Below are positions 16,050 through 25,260 of a DNA stretch of 64,000 nt, in pieces. The translations under genes were made by a program, and so were the position numbers. The stretch's first letter is position 1. Each line of letters opens with the position of its first letter. This DNA comes from Agrobacterium sp. RAC06 (GTDB lineage: Bacteria > Pseudomonadota > Alphaproteobacteria > Rhizobiales > Rhizobiaceae), in the NCBI RefSeq assembly GCF_001713475.1, contig NZ_CP016499.1, forward strand, positions 1,984,001-2,048,000, read 5' to 3'. Below the pieces are notes generated by a model. The model was not told the origin of the DNA. It made no database searches and saw only the letters and a program-made list of their open reading frames with translations.

Positions 16050-17126
16050 TTAACCCTCCATGCCGGACCTGACCGAAGCCGATGCCGGTTTCTGTTGTTG
16101 TAGCGTGAACAGTGACCATGCCGAAATGAACAGCGCCGCAATGAGTGGCCCGATAACGAAACCGCTCAGGCCAAAGAGCGAGATTCCACCGACGGTCGAA
16201 ATGAGGACGACATAGTCCGGCAGTCTCGCGCCCTGCCCGACCAAGGGAGGACGCAGAAGGTTGTCGATCAGACCGATAACGAGAGCGCCGACCGCGACCA
16301 TGACGATCCCCTTGATCCAGGCACCAATGAGGAAAAGCCAGATAGCGGCCGGCAACCAGACGATCGCGGCGCCAATGGCCGGGAGCATCGAGAGAAACGT
16401 CATCACAACGCCCCAAAGGAGGGCCGCCTCTATGCCCAGGGCCCAGAAGGTTAATCCGCCGATGACACCTTGGACTATCGCGATGATTACATTGCCACGG
16501 ACCGTGGCACGGACAACCGCCGCGAATTTGTCGACGAACTGCCGGGTGTAGTCGTCGCTGAGCGGAATCGAGTGGCGCAAGGTCTTTGCAAGGGATGCGC
16601 CATCCCGAAACAGGAAGAACAAAAGGTAGAGCATCAGCCCCATGCCTATGAAGAATTGCAGCGTGTTCTGACCAAAGCTCAGTACTCCGCCTGCAATTGA
16701 CTGGCCTGCCTCCATCAGGCCGGACGAGAGCTGTGCCCACAACTCGGCAAAGCCATCAAGCTTCAGCGAAGTCAGCCAGGTGCCCACAAACTCCGGAAGC
16801 ACCGCCTGCAAACGCAGAAGATGGGCGTTCAGGTCAATTTCATTGCTGCTGATGCGCTGGTAAAGGCTCGTCCCTTCTTGAATGAGGGATGCAAGGATGC
16901 CGAGAGCCGGCAGGATGACGAGGCAGATGCAAAGAAGCAGCGTCAGCAATGCCGCCACGGTTGCGCGACCACCCAGCCACCGCTCCAGCCGCTTATGGAC
17001 CGGGAAGAAAAGGATCGCCAGGATGACGGCCCACAACACCGCTGTGTAATAGGGAATGAGAAGCCACACGAAGGCAATCGTTATGATGAAAAGCAGCACG
17101 TAGAAGCTTGCTCGCTGAATGGTCAT
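16050..17126 (-). CDS. AI-2E family transporter (YdgG/PerM type)
   Basis: 358 aa, AAGGAAGG ribosome site. About eight membrane segments: an N-terminal pair (FYVLLFIITIAFVWLLIPYY and AVLWAVILAILFFP), a soluble stretch around residues 85-150, then a cluster ending in FVIGPLIAALFISAWSLF. The order and the GVVMTFLSMLPAIGAAIVWLPA segment near residue 242 match the AI-2E exporter/PerM family, whose members export autoinducer-2 or act as Na+/H+ antiporters. Substrate cannot be assigned. Monocistronic, 86 bp from the transglutaminase gene. Confidence 0.9.
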   Translation of the reverse strand: MTIQRASFYVLLFIITIAFVWLLIPYYTAVLWAVILAILFFPVHKRLERWLGGRATVAALLTLLLCICLVILPALGILASLIQEGTSLYQRISSNEIDLNAHLLRLQAVLPEFVGTWLTSLKLDGFAELWAQLSSGLMEAGQSIAGGVLSFGQNTLQFFIGMGLMLYLLFFLFRDGASLAKTLRHSIPLSDDYTRQFVDKFAAVVRATVRGNVIIAIVQGVIGGLTFWALGIEAALLWGVVMTFLSMLPAIGAAIVWLPAAIWLFLIGAWIKGIVMVAVGALVIGLIDNLLRPPLVGQGARLPDYVVLISTVGGISLFGLSGFVIGPLIAALFISAWSLFTLQQQKPASASVRSGMEG

Positions 17127-17212
17127 TTGGGCACCTTCCTTTGTCGGCTCGGTCTCGCGCCCATGGCGATGGTTCGAGGTCTTCGTCCATCGCGCCAGGT
17201 GCCTGATGGCCG

Positions 17213-18019
17213 TCAGTCAACTTCTTCCGTGACGACTTCGAAATGCGTCAGCGTTGCTGGCCCAAAGGCTGTCGAGAGCGCGACATCCGTGGCATCACGC
17301 CCCCTCGCCATGAGGATGCGCCCGATACGCGGGACATTGTGGCGCGCATCGACGGTCCACCAGCGACCGCCGAGATAGACTTCGCACCAGGCACTGAAAT
17401 CCATGGGATGCGGATCCTTCGGCACGCCGATATCACCGAGATAACCGGTGCAATAGCGGGCTGGGATGTTGAGGCATCGGCAGAGCGTGATGGTGAGATG
17501 CGCGAAATCGCGGCAGACGCCTGTCCGGTCCATGAAACCGCCATGAGCAGTGCGGGTCGGGTCGGCCCTGTCATAATCGAAGACAAGATGGCCATGGACG
17601 AAGTCCAAGATGGCCTTCACCCGCGGCCAGCCCAAAGGCGTTTCGGAAAACTGCTTCCAGGCAAAATCGGCCAGACGGTCCGTGTCGCAGTAACGGCTCC
17701 CCAGCAGGAAAACCAGGACATCGTCGGGCAAGTCCTGAATTGGAAGCTGAACGGCCTGTTCGGGCAGGGCTTCCAACAGGCCGCTGTCGCTCACATCGAA
17801 TTGGGCCGAGATCATCGTTCGGCCAGCAGGCGCCACGATCCGGCTGCAGGCATTGCCGTAAGCATCGAGATAATCGCGCTGGGAAATCGGGCGGCTGAAG
17901 GAGAGGTTTTCTTCGCTGCACAGATCCCGTTCCCGCGACGGGTGAATTTTGAGGACGAGCAGCATCGGAGTCTCGTTCTGACACGCGTATTCGATGTTAA
18001 ACCCTGCACGGATCTTCAT
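17213..18019 (-). CDS. Transglutaminase-like cysteine protease-fold protein
   Basis: 268 aa from the ATG at 18019 (frame extends to 18046). The catalytic triad is visible: Cys in DRTGVCRDFAHL, His in DPHPMDFSAWCEVYL, Asp in WWTVDARHNVP. An N-terminal beta-rich region precedes the catalytic core. This is the stand-alone bacterial transglutaminase-like family, often found with alpha-E/circularly permuted ATP-grasp genes, which are absent here. Substrate is unknown; there is no signal peptide, so it is probably cytoplasmic. Confidence 0.9.
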   Translation of the reverse strand: MKIRAGFNIEYACQNETPMLLVLKIHPSRERDLCSEENLSFSRPISQRDYLDAYGNACSRIVAPAGRTMISAQFDVSDSGLLEALPEQAVQLPIQDLPDDVLVFLLGSRYCDTDRLADFAWKQFSETPLGWPRVKAILDFVHGHLVFDYDRADPTRTAHGGFMDRTGVCRDFAHLTITLCRCLNIPARYCTGYLGDIGVPKDPHPMDFSAWCEVYLGGRWWTVDARHNVPRIGRILMARGRDATDVALSTAFGPATLTHFEVVTEEVD

Positions 18020-18158
18020 GCCATCGTCTTTCTGAAATCTCGCCAAGCCAGTCTACTCATGGCAACGGTTGACGCGCGGCGGCGTTCCTCTCCATCCCCG
18101 GATCCCGAAATGGAGACGCTTGTCAGCGTCACCCCGCCGCCATCCAGCGGAAAAAGCC

Positions 18159-19109
18159 TCAGGCTGCGGTACTCGTGTTCGAGTGGAACGTCGCATGGGC
18201 AACGGTGACACTCATGCCCTTGTCGCTGGATGCAATCTCGACCCGCGCGTCGAGCTGCTTGGCGAGCGGCTCGATGATCAAAGATCCGAGACCAGATCCG
18301 GACTCAGTCGGCTTTTCCGTCACGCTGCGACCGAGACCGTAGTCAGCGACGACCAGCCGCCAGTCAGTATCGCGTGTCTTGTAGCTGACGAGCACCCGTT
18401 CAGACCCAGTGGACACCGGGAAGGCATATTTTATGGCGTTGATGATAAGTTCGGTCACGATCAGGCCGATGCTCACGGCGTTGCGTGACGGGAGGGTGCT
18501 TTCACTGGCATGCAGATCAATTGAGATCGGCCGGCTATCCAGAATGATCGACTTTGCCAAACCGTCACAGAGCTTCTGCAGATAGGCCGAAACTTCGATC
18601 TCGTCGACGCCATCCATCAAGTGCAGGTCGTTCTGCACCGATGCGACCGACATGACGCGCTGGCGGGCGTCTTCGAGATGGCGACGGCTTTCCTCGGACG
18701 TCACGGCGCAGGCCTTGAGCATCAGAATGCTGGCGATGATCTGCAGACTGTTGGCCACCCTGTGCTGCATTTCCTGAAAGAGAACGTGCTGTTGGACGAG
18801 CAATTCTTCCGTGCGCTCCAGCAGTGCCTGCTTCTCAGCTTCCGCTCGCCTTGCCTCAGTGATGTCGCGAAACGCGAGCAGCGTGTTCGGGGCGAATGAT
18901 CCGCCATAATCGACGGTTCGCGCCGACATCAGGAGCGTGCGGCGTCCGATCTTGGCGACATCCCTGTCGAATTCGAAGGTCTCGAAGAAGGTAGCGTTCG
19001 CTGCAACCAGCCGCATATGACTATCGAGCACAACGAGGGGTTCCGGTATGCTTTCAACGATAGCGAGCGCGAGCCTTTTCGCGTCACTCGGGTCCCCGAA
19101 TTGCTGCAT
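18159..19109 (-). CDS. PAS-containing sensor histidine kinase (HWE/HisKA_2 type)
   Basis: 316 aa, GGAGGGG ribosome site 8 bp before the start. An N-terminal PAS begins SIPEPLVVLDSHMRLVAANA. The phosphoacceptor helix is FQEMQHRVANSLQIIASIL with His near residue 115, the form of HisKA_2/HWE kinases. The ATP-binding domain has VTELIINAIKYAFP and the G-box GSGLGSLIIEPLAKQL. No membrane segment is present, so it is a cytoplasmic sensor. The PAS looks short: FFETFEFDRD joins directly to VAKIGRRTLLMSAR, where related proteins have a further stretch of some 40 residues. Its partner regulator is not adjacent. Confidence 0.9.
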   Translation of the reverse strand: MQQFGDPSDAKRLALAIVESIPEPLVVLDSHMRLVAANATFFETFEFDRDVAKIGRRTLLMSARTVDYGGSFAPNTLLAFRDITEARRAEAEKQALLERTEELLVQQHVLFQEMQHRVANSLQIIASILMLKACAVTSEESRRHLEDARQRVMSVASVQNDLHLMDGVDEIEVSAYLQKLCDGLAKSIILDSRPISIDLHASESTLPSRNAVSIGLIVTELIINAIKYAFPVSTGSERVLVSYKTRDTDWRLVVADYGLGRSVTEKPTESGSGLGSLIIEPLAKQLDARVEIASSDKGMSVTVAHATFHSNTSTAA

Positions 19110-19432
19110 CGGCTATCCCCTCCATGGCAAGGCTGACTATCGCAATTGACTTCTGGCCCGGCCACCAAGAAATACTACGCCTCGTTGTTCCCTTTGGCCA
19201 TAACAATCGACATGTGTTGTTTGCCAAGGGCTTGACGACCTTCGCACAGAAGTTCGCCGCCGATTTCAGCCGTCTTGATGCCGATCAACTCCCGCCTGTG
19301 GCCTGATGATATGGTGCATCTCATGATCCTCTCGGAGGATCCCCTGAGCAGGACGTGCGATGCTTGCATACAGGATCTCGGCACGACGGATTGATCACAG
19401 GGAGAGCGTGGCGCGTACCTCGGCCGCAGAGG
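19110..19432. other. Intergenic stretch between kinase gene and MFS remnant
   Basis: 323 bp. Short frames occur on both strands (for example 69 codons on the minus strand, 19175-19384) but have no ribosome site or family likeness. It could be decayed sequence associated with the MFS remnant. No RNA or repeat was recognised. Confidence 0.4.
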
Positions 19433-19690
19433 TCAGGTGAACCGACTAACGCTCGTATAGTCGATCAGTCGCCCTGCCGATGTCAGCTTCAGCGCACTGG
19501 CAAAGGTTCCGGCTGCATAGGTGGCACCGAGACCACCATCGGTCAGATTGAACGCTGCGCGGAAATAGGAGCCGGAAACAGAGACGAAGTAGGTCTGGCC
19601 AAAGCTTGAAAGCGCCATCAACAGCGCACCGAACAGCAGCTGCTGCCAGTTGGCGCTGGCAAAATCGCAATAGCTGCGAACCATTGGCAC
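19433..19690 (-). pseudogene. Truncated MFS transporter remnant
   Basis: 85 codons encoding what looks like the first two membrane segments of a major facilitator: NWQQLLFGALLMALSSFGQT, then SGSYFRAAFNLTDGGLGATY and the loop motif GRLIDYTSVSRFT. The frame stops where the third segment should begin and no continuation is visible in other frames downstream. A full member has about 400 residues and twelve segments, so this is a 5' fragment left after deletion. Confidence 0.65.
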
Positions 19691-19892
19691 TTTCCAAAAC
19701 GATATGCGCCCGAGGCAAGACCTGCACGTTGACGAAACGTGATCGAAACGGATGAGCGGTGCTTGTGTAACGCAGCAGTTTCTGACGCGCTACCGGCAAC
19801 CGGGGTTCGGCGGCGAGGGTTGAGATCCTCGGCCAGGGTTGCTGCTGCATGGCGTCCATGCGGGATAATCGTCCCACGCTCTGCTGATCCAG

Positions 19893-20009
19893 CTAGACTG
19901 GAGCTCGATATTCGCGGCTTTCGTCAATCAGCGGAACCATCTCAATCAGCTCGTGTTCGAGACGACACTTGAACGCCTCGACGATATCGGGATCCTCGAA
20001 CGTTTTCAT
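19893..20009 (-). CDS. Small acidic protein (38 aa), unknown function
   Basis: Open frame MKTFEDPDIVEAFKCRLEHE... ending EYRAPV, with GGAAGA five bases before the ATG. It follows the universal stress gene by 49 bp on the same strand, separated only by a GC hairpin, so it may be cotranscribed with partial attenuation. It is soluble, with a predicted helix over most of its length and one cysteine. I do not recognise a family. Confidence 0.5.
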   Translation of the reverse strand: MKTFEDPDIVEAFKCRLEHELIEMVPLIDESREYRAPV

Positions 20010-20028
20010 GGTTTTCTTCCGGGCAAGA

Positions 20029-20049
20029 GGGCGGGCATTTTACCCGCCC
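20029..20049 (-). terminator. Hairpin after the universal stress gene
   Basis: Stem GGGCGGG/CCCGCCC with a 7-base loop, 9 bp after the stress-protein stop. No U tract follows on the minus strand, so it may act as a partial terminator or 3'-end stabiliser before the 38-aa gene. Confidence 0.4.
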
Positions 20050-20058
20050 GTCCTGATC

Positions 20059-20913
20059 TCAGCGGAAGATGACGACCGGCACCTTGCAGGAGCGGATCAT
20101 CTCCGTCGTCGTCGAGCCGATGAAGAGGGAGCGCAGCCGGGAATGGCTGTAGGCCCCCATGGCAAGGAGGTCGAAGCCTTCCTTTTCCACCATCTCCGAG
20201 ATCACCTTGTCGGGCGCTCCCTGCACGAGTGCGACTTCCGGGGCGTAGCCCGCCGCCTTCAGGATCACAGCAGCATCATCGAGCTTCTTGCGGTTCTCGC
20301 TCGTGTCCGAACCCGCCATCACCACCGTGCAGCCGAGACCGTCAAGGATCGGGCTGCGGGACACCTGGTTGACCGTTTTCATGGCCATGGTGCCGCCGTC
20401 ATGGGCGATCAGCAGCTTGGCGACCGGCTTGAAGGCGCGCGAGGCGATGACGATCGCCTTTTGGGTCGAGCGCACGACACGTTCAAGGTTGGATCCGAGG
20501 TGGCCCTTGGCAAAGTCGGCACCCTCCCCACGCTTGCCGATAACGATGATGTCGGCATTGGCCTCGAATTCCAGCACGGTCTCGACCAGATCACCGTTGC
20601 GCAGCTTCGTCTCGACATTGGCAACGCCAGCATCGTTGAGCCGGGCCTTTGCCTCGCCGAGCAACAGACGTCCACGTTTGTGGGCAACCTTGGCCTGCTG
20701 CGCATCAAGTTCTGCCAGTTCTTCAAGAAGCGCCGTGCGGGCACCCAGCCCGATATTGCCGCTGAGGTTGACTGGCTCGGAGGCGAGATCCCGCCTGCCG
20801 ATGACGTGGAGGAGTTCGACGGTCACGTCGGTTTTGCCTGCGATCCAGGCAATGTAGTCGCATACGCTCTGGGCATAGGGCGAGCCGTCGATCAATCCGA
20901 GTATTCTTGTCAT
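20059..20913 (-). CDS. Tandem universal stress protein (UspA domains)
   Basis: 284 aa with two Usp folds. The first starts TRILGLIDGSPYAQSVCDYI and ends near DIIVIGKRGEGADFAKGHLG; the second starts KPVAKLLIAHDGGTMAMKTV and ends LLAMGAYSHSRLRSLFIGST. Both keep the G-rich ATP-binding signature (GxxG-9x-G(S/T)) in recognisable form (GKRGEGA...GSN and GAYSHSR...GST). It is 13 bp downstream of a SulP transporter gene on the same strand, so the pair is probably an operon linking anion or bicarbonate uptake to stress response. Confidence 0.93.
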   Translation of the reverse strand: MTRILGLIDGSPYAQSVCDYIAWIAGKTDVTVELLHVIGRRDLASEPVNLSGNIGLGARTALLEELAELDAQQAKVAHKRGRLLLGEAKARLNDAGVANVETKLRNGDLVETVLEFEANADIIVIGKRGEGADFAKGHLGSNLERVVRSTQKAIVIASRAFKPVAKLLIAHDGGTMAMKTVNQVSRSPILDGLGCTVVMAGSDTSENRKKLDDAAVILKAAGYAPEVALVQGAPDKVISEMVEKEGFDLLAMGAYSHSRLRSLFIGSTTTEMIRSCKVPVVIFR

Positions 20914-20926
20914 TTTTGATCCTCCC

Positions 20927-22432
20927 TCAATGGCCCATCAGACGTTCCATGGCGCCGGGCTTGTCATGGATGGCGAGCTTGTCGACGATGGTCTCGCTTG
21001 CCTGATTGAGGCCAATGATTTCGACATCCGCGCCTTCACGACGGAACTTGAGCACGATCATGTCGAGGGCCGCGACGCTGGAGATATCCCAGATATGGGC
21101 ATGGCTGACGTCGATGGTGACCTTGTCGAGGGCTTCCTTGAAGTCGAAGGCCTTATTGAAGTCCTCGACGGAGGCAAAGAACACCTGCCCTTCGACCGTA
21201 TAGGTGCGATGCATGCCGTCAGCCGACACAGCCGAAGTAACGCGGAAAATCTGCGAGATCTTCCAGGCGAAGAAGACGGCCGAAAGCAGCACACCGATCA
21301 ACACGCCGATGGCGAGGTTGTGGGTGTAGACGACACCGATGACGGTCGCGATCATCACGATCGACGACGACCGCGGGTGATCCCTCAGATTCTTGATCGA
21401 GGACCAGGAGAAGGTGCCGATCGAGACCATGATCATGATGGCGACGAGTGCTGCCATCGGGATCTGACTGACGAGATCGCCCAACACAAGAAGCAGGAAA
21501 AGCAGGAAGACGCCGGCGCAGAAGGTCGATAGACGTCCGCGACCGCCGGACTTCACGTTGATGATCGACTGGCCGATCATCGCGCAACCGGCCATGCCGC
21601 CGATGAAGCCGGTCGCCGTGTTGGCGATGCCCTGGCCGATGCATTCGCGGTTCTTGTCGCTCGGCGTGTCGGTCAGATCATCGACGATCTGAGCCGTCAT
21701 CAGCGATTCCAGAAGCCCCACGGCTGCCACAGCGATGGAATATGGCAGGATGATCATCAGCGTTTCGAGATTGAAGGGGATCTGCGGGATCAGGAAGATC
21801 GGCAGGGTCGACGGCAGCTCGCCCATATCGCCAACGGTGCGGATGTCGAAACCGAACCAGAGCGAGAGCGCCGTGAGAACCACGATGCAGACGAGCGGCG
21901 ACGGCACAGCCTTGGTGACATAGGGGAAGAGATAGATGATCCCGAGACCGGCGGCGACCATGATATAGGTGAGCATCGGCACGTCGATCAGTTCCGGCAG
22001 TTGCGCCATGAAGATCAAAATGGCGAGCGCGTTAACGAAGCCGGTCATGACGGACTTCGAGACGAAGCGCATGACGTAACCGAGTTTCAAAATACCCGCG
22101 ACGATCTGGATCAGCCCCGCCAGGACGGTCGCCGCCAAGAGATACTGGAGGCCATGGTCGCGCACCAGCGTGACCATGAGGACTGCGGTGGCGGCAGTGG
22201 CGGCCGAGATCATGCCAGGACGACCGCCGACAAAGGCGATAAGGACAGCGATCGAGAAGGAGGCATAGAGGCCAATCTTCGGATCAACGCCAGCGATGAT
22301 CGAAAAGGCGATGGCTTCGGGGATGAGGGCGAGTGCCACCACGAGCCCGGCCAGAACATCTGCCCGGATGTTGCCGAACCATTCGGCTTTGAGGGTTCCT
22401 ATATAATCGCGATTCAAGTGTGTGTTCTCCAT
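20927..22432 (-). CDS. SulP-family anion transporter with STAS domain
   Basis: 501 aa from the ATG of MENTHLN; the frame runs open to 22501. Roughly twelve membrane segments begin at [20 protein letters not shown], the SulP signature region. [18 protein letters not shown] and the central [20 protein letters not shown] are conserved core pieces. A C-terminal STAS domain ([20 protein letters not shown]) occupies about the last 110 residues. Bacterial members move sulfate, bicarbonate or dicarboxylates with Na+ or H+. Substrate is not fixed; the neighbouring stress protein is the only context. Confidence 0.93.
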   Translation of the reverse strand: MENTHLNRDYIGTLKAEWFGNIRADVLAGLVVALALIPEAIAFSIIAGVDPKIGLYASFSIAVLIAFVGGRPGMISAATAATAVLMVTLVRDHGLQYLLAATVLAGLIQIVAGILKLGYVMRFVSKSVMTGFVNALAILIFMAQLPELIDVPMLTYIMVAAGLGIIYLFPYVTKAVPSPLVCIVVLTALSLWFGFDIRTVGDMGELPSTLPIFLIPQIPFNLETLMIILPYSIAVAAVGLLESLMTAQIVDDLTDTPSDKNRECIGQGIANTATGFIGGMAGCAMIGQSIINVKSGGRGRLSTFCAGVFLLFLLLVLGDLVSQIPMAALVAIMIMVSIGTFSWSSIKNLRDHPRSSSIVMIATVIGVVYTHNLAIGVLIGVLLSAVFFAWKISQIFRVTSAVSADGMHRTYTVEGQVFFASVEDFNKAFDFKEALDKVTIDVSHAHIWDISSVAALDMIVLKFRREGADVEIIGLNQASETIVDKLAIHDKPGAMERLMGH

Positions 22433-23130
22433 GCCGGCGACGCTTGGGAGTCCGTCAGCGCGGCGGGTCAATTGTGAATGGATGCGTGACGTCGCGCGCA
22501 CAGAATGTGAGCATGATGAGCACGGCGAGCGCCGTGGTGATCGACGTCGGTTCTATGGCGCAATCAGGCCGTCATGGTCATTGGGGATGTCCAATCGGAA
22601 TACTCGCTGCAGCGATATCGATAGAGATATGGGCAGGAGTCAGCTGGTTGCCGGGGGATAGGCGCCCGGAGAAGCCACCCGCTTTGCGGGTCCGGTTGAT
22701 GGTGGCAATATTGCGGCAAACAGGCCTAAGGGCAAGTGAAAAATCCCTCGCCCAGGCTGATGTCGCAGCGAACGGGTCGAAGGTAGGGCCTTGGCCTTAG
22801 TTTCGCTCGATGGCTACAGGGAAGCCTCCATTAGCAGTAGGTCTGCATCCAGCAGCGAGGGATCACGAATTGAATGACCGAAGGGAAGGCGCTTAGCGGA
22901 AATGAGGTCCGACACCGGACCACCTAAAACTGAACTCGGCAATGACAAAACCAAAGGTTGACAACCTTCTGAAACACTCATACAAGGAGTGATCGATATT
23001 TTGCTGCTGAGCTTTGGTTATCGCGCGTTTGGCACCGCGCCCTGAACGAACCCTCCCTTTAAAGCATCGCTATCACCATCCGCTGCGCAATCGCGCGGGG
23101 GTCTCTCCTATTGCTACGAAAGGGTTCATC
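22433..23130. other. Long divergent region between sulP and the cold-shock gene
   Basis: 698 bp. A hairpin GGTCCG-ACAC-CGGACC lies near 22907. From 22958 on it holds the promoter and untranslated leader of the cold-shock gene. The sulP promoter must also be here. Short frames on both strands lack ribosome sites, and I see no gene. Confidence 0.5.
22958..22986 (+). promoter_or_regulatory. Sigma-70-type promoter of the cold-shock gene
   Basis: TTGACA, 17-bp spacer, TACAAG. Transcription from about 22993 would give a leader near 140 nt before the ATG at 23131, matching the long regulatory leaders of cspA-type genes. Confidence 0.55.
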
Positions 23131-23340
23131 ATGACCACTGGCACAGTAAAATGGTTCAATTCCACCAAGGGCTTCGGCTTCATTCAGCCTGACAACGGCG
23201 GCCCAGACGCATTCGTTCACATCTCGGCTGTTGAACGGTCCGGCATGCGCGAAATCGTCGAAGGCCAGAAGCTGTCTTACGACATGGAGCGCGACAATAA
23301 GTCGGGCAAGATGTCGGCCTGCAACCTTCAGGCCGCCTGA
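23131..23340 (+). CDS. Cold-shock protein, CspA family
   Basis: 69 aa. Both RNA-binding motifs are present: KWFNSTKGFGFIQPD (RNP1 region) and DAFVHISAVERSG (RNP2 region). It is a single OB-fold RNA chaperone that melts mRNA structure in the cytoplasm. The ATG at 23131 has AAAGGG seven bases upstream; the frame upstream to 23014 is leader sequence. Followed by a strong terminator. The long leader suggests post-transcriptional control, as for cspA. Confidence 0.97.
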   Translation: MTTGTVKWFNSTKGFGFIQPDNGGPDAFVHISAVERSGMREIVEGQKLSYDMERDNKSGKMSACNLQAA

Positions 23341-23406
23341 TATATCAGGGATCTGCTTTCCTCTGACCACGGATGTACTGGCAGGGTGAGAGCGCGAGAC
23401 CAATGA

Positions 23407-23434
23407 AGGTCAGGCAATTGCCTGGCCTTTTTTT
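23407..23434 (+). terminator. Rho-independent terminator of the cold-shock gene
   Basis: Hairpin GGTCAGGCAATTGCCTGGCC (one mismatch in the stem) followed directly by seven T residues. About 70 bp after the csp stop. Confidence 0.85.
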
Positions 23435-23478
23435 ATGCCTCACTCGCAGCCGATACCGGACTGCAGACGGGAGCCTTC

Positions 23479-23757
23479 ATGACACAAACAGCAGCAGCAG
23501 AACTTCAGGCGATCAACACTGCCTGGCAGATCGCCATTCAAGAGATCCTGAGGGTCGTCGTACGCGATATGTACATGTCTGGTGACGAGCCCGCATTCAG
23601 ATCGCATGTCAAGCGGATCGAGGAGACAGCGGTCGACAGCATCTACAGCGGCTTGGTGCTTCGAGGTACCGACGAGTGGACGGAAGTCCTGGTCAAGGAA
23701 AAGGCCAGCAATTTCGTGACAACGCTTCTGACCTCGTTCACCTACGACAAGGTTTGA
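23479..23757 (+). CDS. Hypothetical protein, 92 aa
   Basis: Frame beginning MTQTAAAELQAINTAWQIAI, after a GGGAG site. It is soluble and mixed-charge, with helices predicted throughout (AINTAWQIAIQEILRVVVRDM, HVKRIEETAVDSIYSGLVL). It lies between the cold-shock terminator and a BLUF gene. No family recognised. Ribosome site, length and codon use support a real gene. Confidence 0.6.
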   Translation: MTQTAAAELQAINTAWQIAIQEILRVVVRDMYMSGDEPAFRSHVKRIEETAVDSIYSGLVLRGTDEWTEVLVKEKASNFVTTLLTSFTYDKV

Positions 23758-23972
23758 TCCAGAAGCTCGACTTGGTCCCGGCGCCCTCTGGTCGGCTCGC
23801 TTGTTGATATGCCGAGTTGAGGCTGGATACTATATTTGACGCCTGACCCTGCTATGGTCGAAACGCCCGATGCGACGAGGTATCTGGTAGACGCCGCCTT
23901 GCGAAACTGCTCGAATGCCACGGTGCGAGGGTGTGTCGATCAGGGCGTCCCAAAGACAGGAGACAAGAGCGC

Positions 23973-24383
23973 ATGGATGTGTTTCGGGCCATCTACACGT
24001 CACAACCCTTTGGCTATGACAGCTCAATTTTAGACGGGATCCTGATGGAGGCCCGGCGCGCGAATGTCCGTGACGGCATTACAGGTGCCCTTATCTGCCG
24101 CGCAGACATCTACCTGCAGTGGCTTGAAGGCCCCGAGCTGGAGGTGCGCAAGACCCTTGAGCGCATTGAGCGCGACGACCGCCACCTCGACGTCAAGGTG
24201 CATGTTGCTGAACATGTAACAGAGCGAACGTTCGCAGAATGGGCCATGTTGCACGATCCGGCGGCGACATGGATCTGGTCGCAAAGCGAGATTGCAGGCG
24301 GTGCCCTCCAGCGAACCACTCCGGAAGAGATAACGGGCTTTTTCCTAAAACTTCGCAGCAGCGGAGCTGCTGACGACAAGTGA
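23973..24383 (+). CDS. BLUF-domain blue-light photoreceptor
   Basis: 136 aa from the ATG at 23973 after AGGAGACAAGAGC. The BLUF core covers residues 1-95. The flavin-interacting Tyr is in FRAIYTSQPFG, the Asn in RANVRDGITGAL, the photoactive Gln in DIYLQWLEGPE and the conserved Trp/Met pair in FAEWAMLHD, so all key residues are intact. Short BLUF proteins with no output domain signal through partner proteins. A stand-alone receiver gene lies 160 bp further on, convergent. FAD would be the cofactor. Confidence 0.93.
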   Translation: MDVFRAIYTSQPFGYDSSILDGILMEARRANVRDGITGALICRADIYLQWLEGPELEVRKTLERIERDDRHLDVKVHVAEHVTERTFAEWAMLHDPAATWIWSQSEIAGGALQRTTPEEITGFFLKLRSSGAADDK

Positions 24384-24543
24384 CACCCCTGCCCGCAAGC
24401 TGCTTCGGACGCTTGCCGCGATGAGACAGGAGCGCCATCTTCGAAAACGCCTCAATATCGGGAGGCTCGAGAAGGAAGGCGCCGACCGCACCAAAACAGC
24501 GATGAATGCGAGCCCATGAGAAGTCCGCTTCCCAAGCGGATGC

Positions 24544-24915
24544 CTATAATGGTGCGAGCATTTCTCGAATGGCCGATATGATGCGGGCATGGTCATACGG
24601 CTTACTGAAGAACTTGCCCTCTATCGGAAGAAGATCATCTCGCAACTGCCGGTGTCCTGAAGCAATGATGATCTTGACCGGAGGCCATCTGTCACGCACG
24701 GCCTCTGCAAGCTTCAGGCCGTCCATACTACCGGGCATGTCGATGTCCGTGAACATGAGCCTGATTTCTGCATGCGCATTGAGAAGTCCTATCGCTTCGT
24801 CGGCATTGGACGCTTCGAGCACAATGAACCCCTCATCCTCAAGCGACATTGCGATGTCCATGCGGACGATCGTTTCGTCCTCAACGACAATAACTGTGGT
24901 CCCCTTCTGCGCCAT
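24544..24915 (-). CDS. Stand-alone response-regulator receiver
   Basis: 123 aa, one CheY-like domain. The acidic pocket is VVEDETIVRMD, the phosphorylated Asp is in RLMFTDIDMPGSMDG, the Ser/Thr switch position is in KIIIASGH and the Lys in KFFSKPYD. No output domain, so it passes phosphate or acts by protein contact. Receivers of this form are frequently paired with HWE kinases such as the one at 18159-19109. Convergent with the BLUF gene. Confidence 0.92.
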   Translation of the reverse strand: MAQKGTTVIVVEDETIVRMDIAMSLEDEGFIVLEASNADEAIGLLNAHAEIRLMFTDIDMPGSMDGLKLAEAVRDRWPPVKIIIASGHRQLRDDLLPIEGKFFSKPYDHARIISAIREMLAPL

Positions 24916-25260
24916 TGCCTATGCTTTCTGTCTGATACGTTGCGCATGTGCCAATTAAGTGCGCCATCACAGGCAACGCGCTCTCAGGCTATTCGATCCT
25001 TCTATGTTCGGCTTATTTTATCAATGGTTACGACCGCTTGCGTAGACAGACTGTTCCAGATGGCAATTAATTCGCGCTAATGCGTTCGACAGGCCCTCGC
25101 CAGCAATCTTCACATTGGCTTCGAATATGAGCAAGGGGTGCCGCTCGCTCCAGTGCAATGATGATTGGCACTTCGGAGCTGTCGGGCTGCTCGGCCAGAT
25201 GCGCCCCAATTTGCGCGAAATCGGCGGAATTCAGCGCCTCGTTTCCCCGTCTCAAAGACG
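24916..25260. other. Intergenic stretch before the epimerase gene end
   Basis: 345 bp between the divergent-side start of the receiver gene and the 3' end of the epimerase gene. It must contain the receiver promoter. Short minus-strand frames starting just past the epimerase stop (for example TTG at 25255) have no ribosome site. Nothing else recognised. Confidence 0.4.

Noticed and set aside
24421..24519. 32-codon plus-strand frame after the BLUF gene
   Set aside because: Basic peptide without ribosome site; likely chance.
25067..25255. 62-codon minus-strand frame just after the epimerase
   Set aside because: TTG start, no ribosome site, no family likeness.
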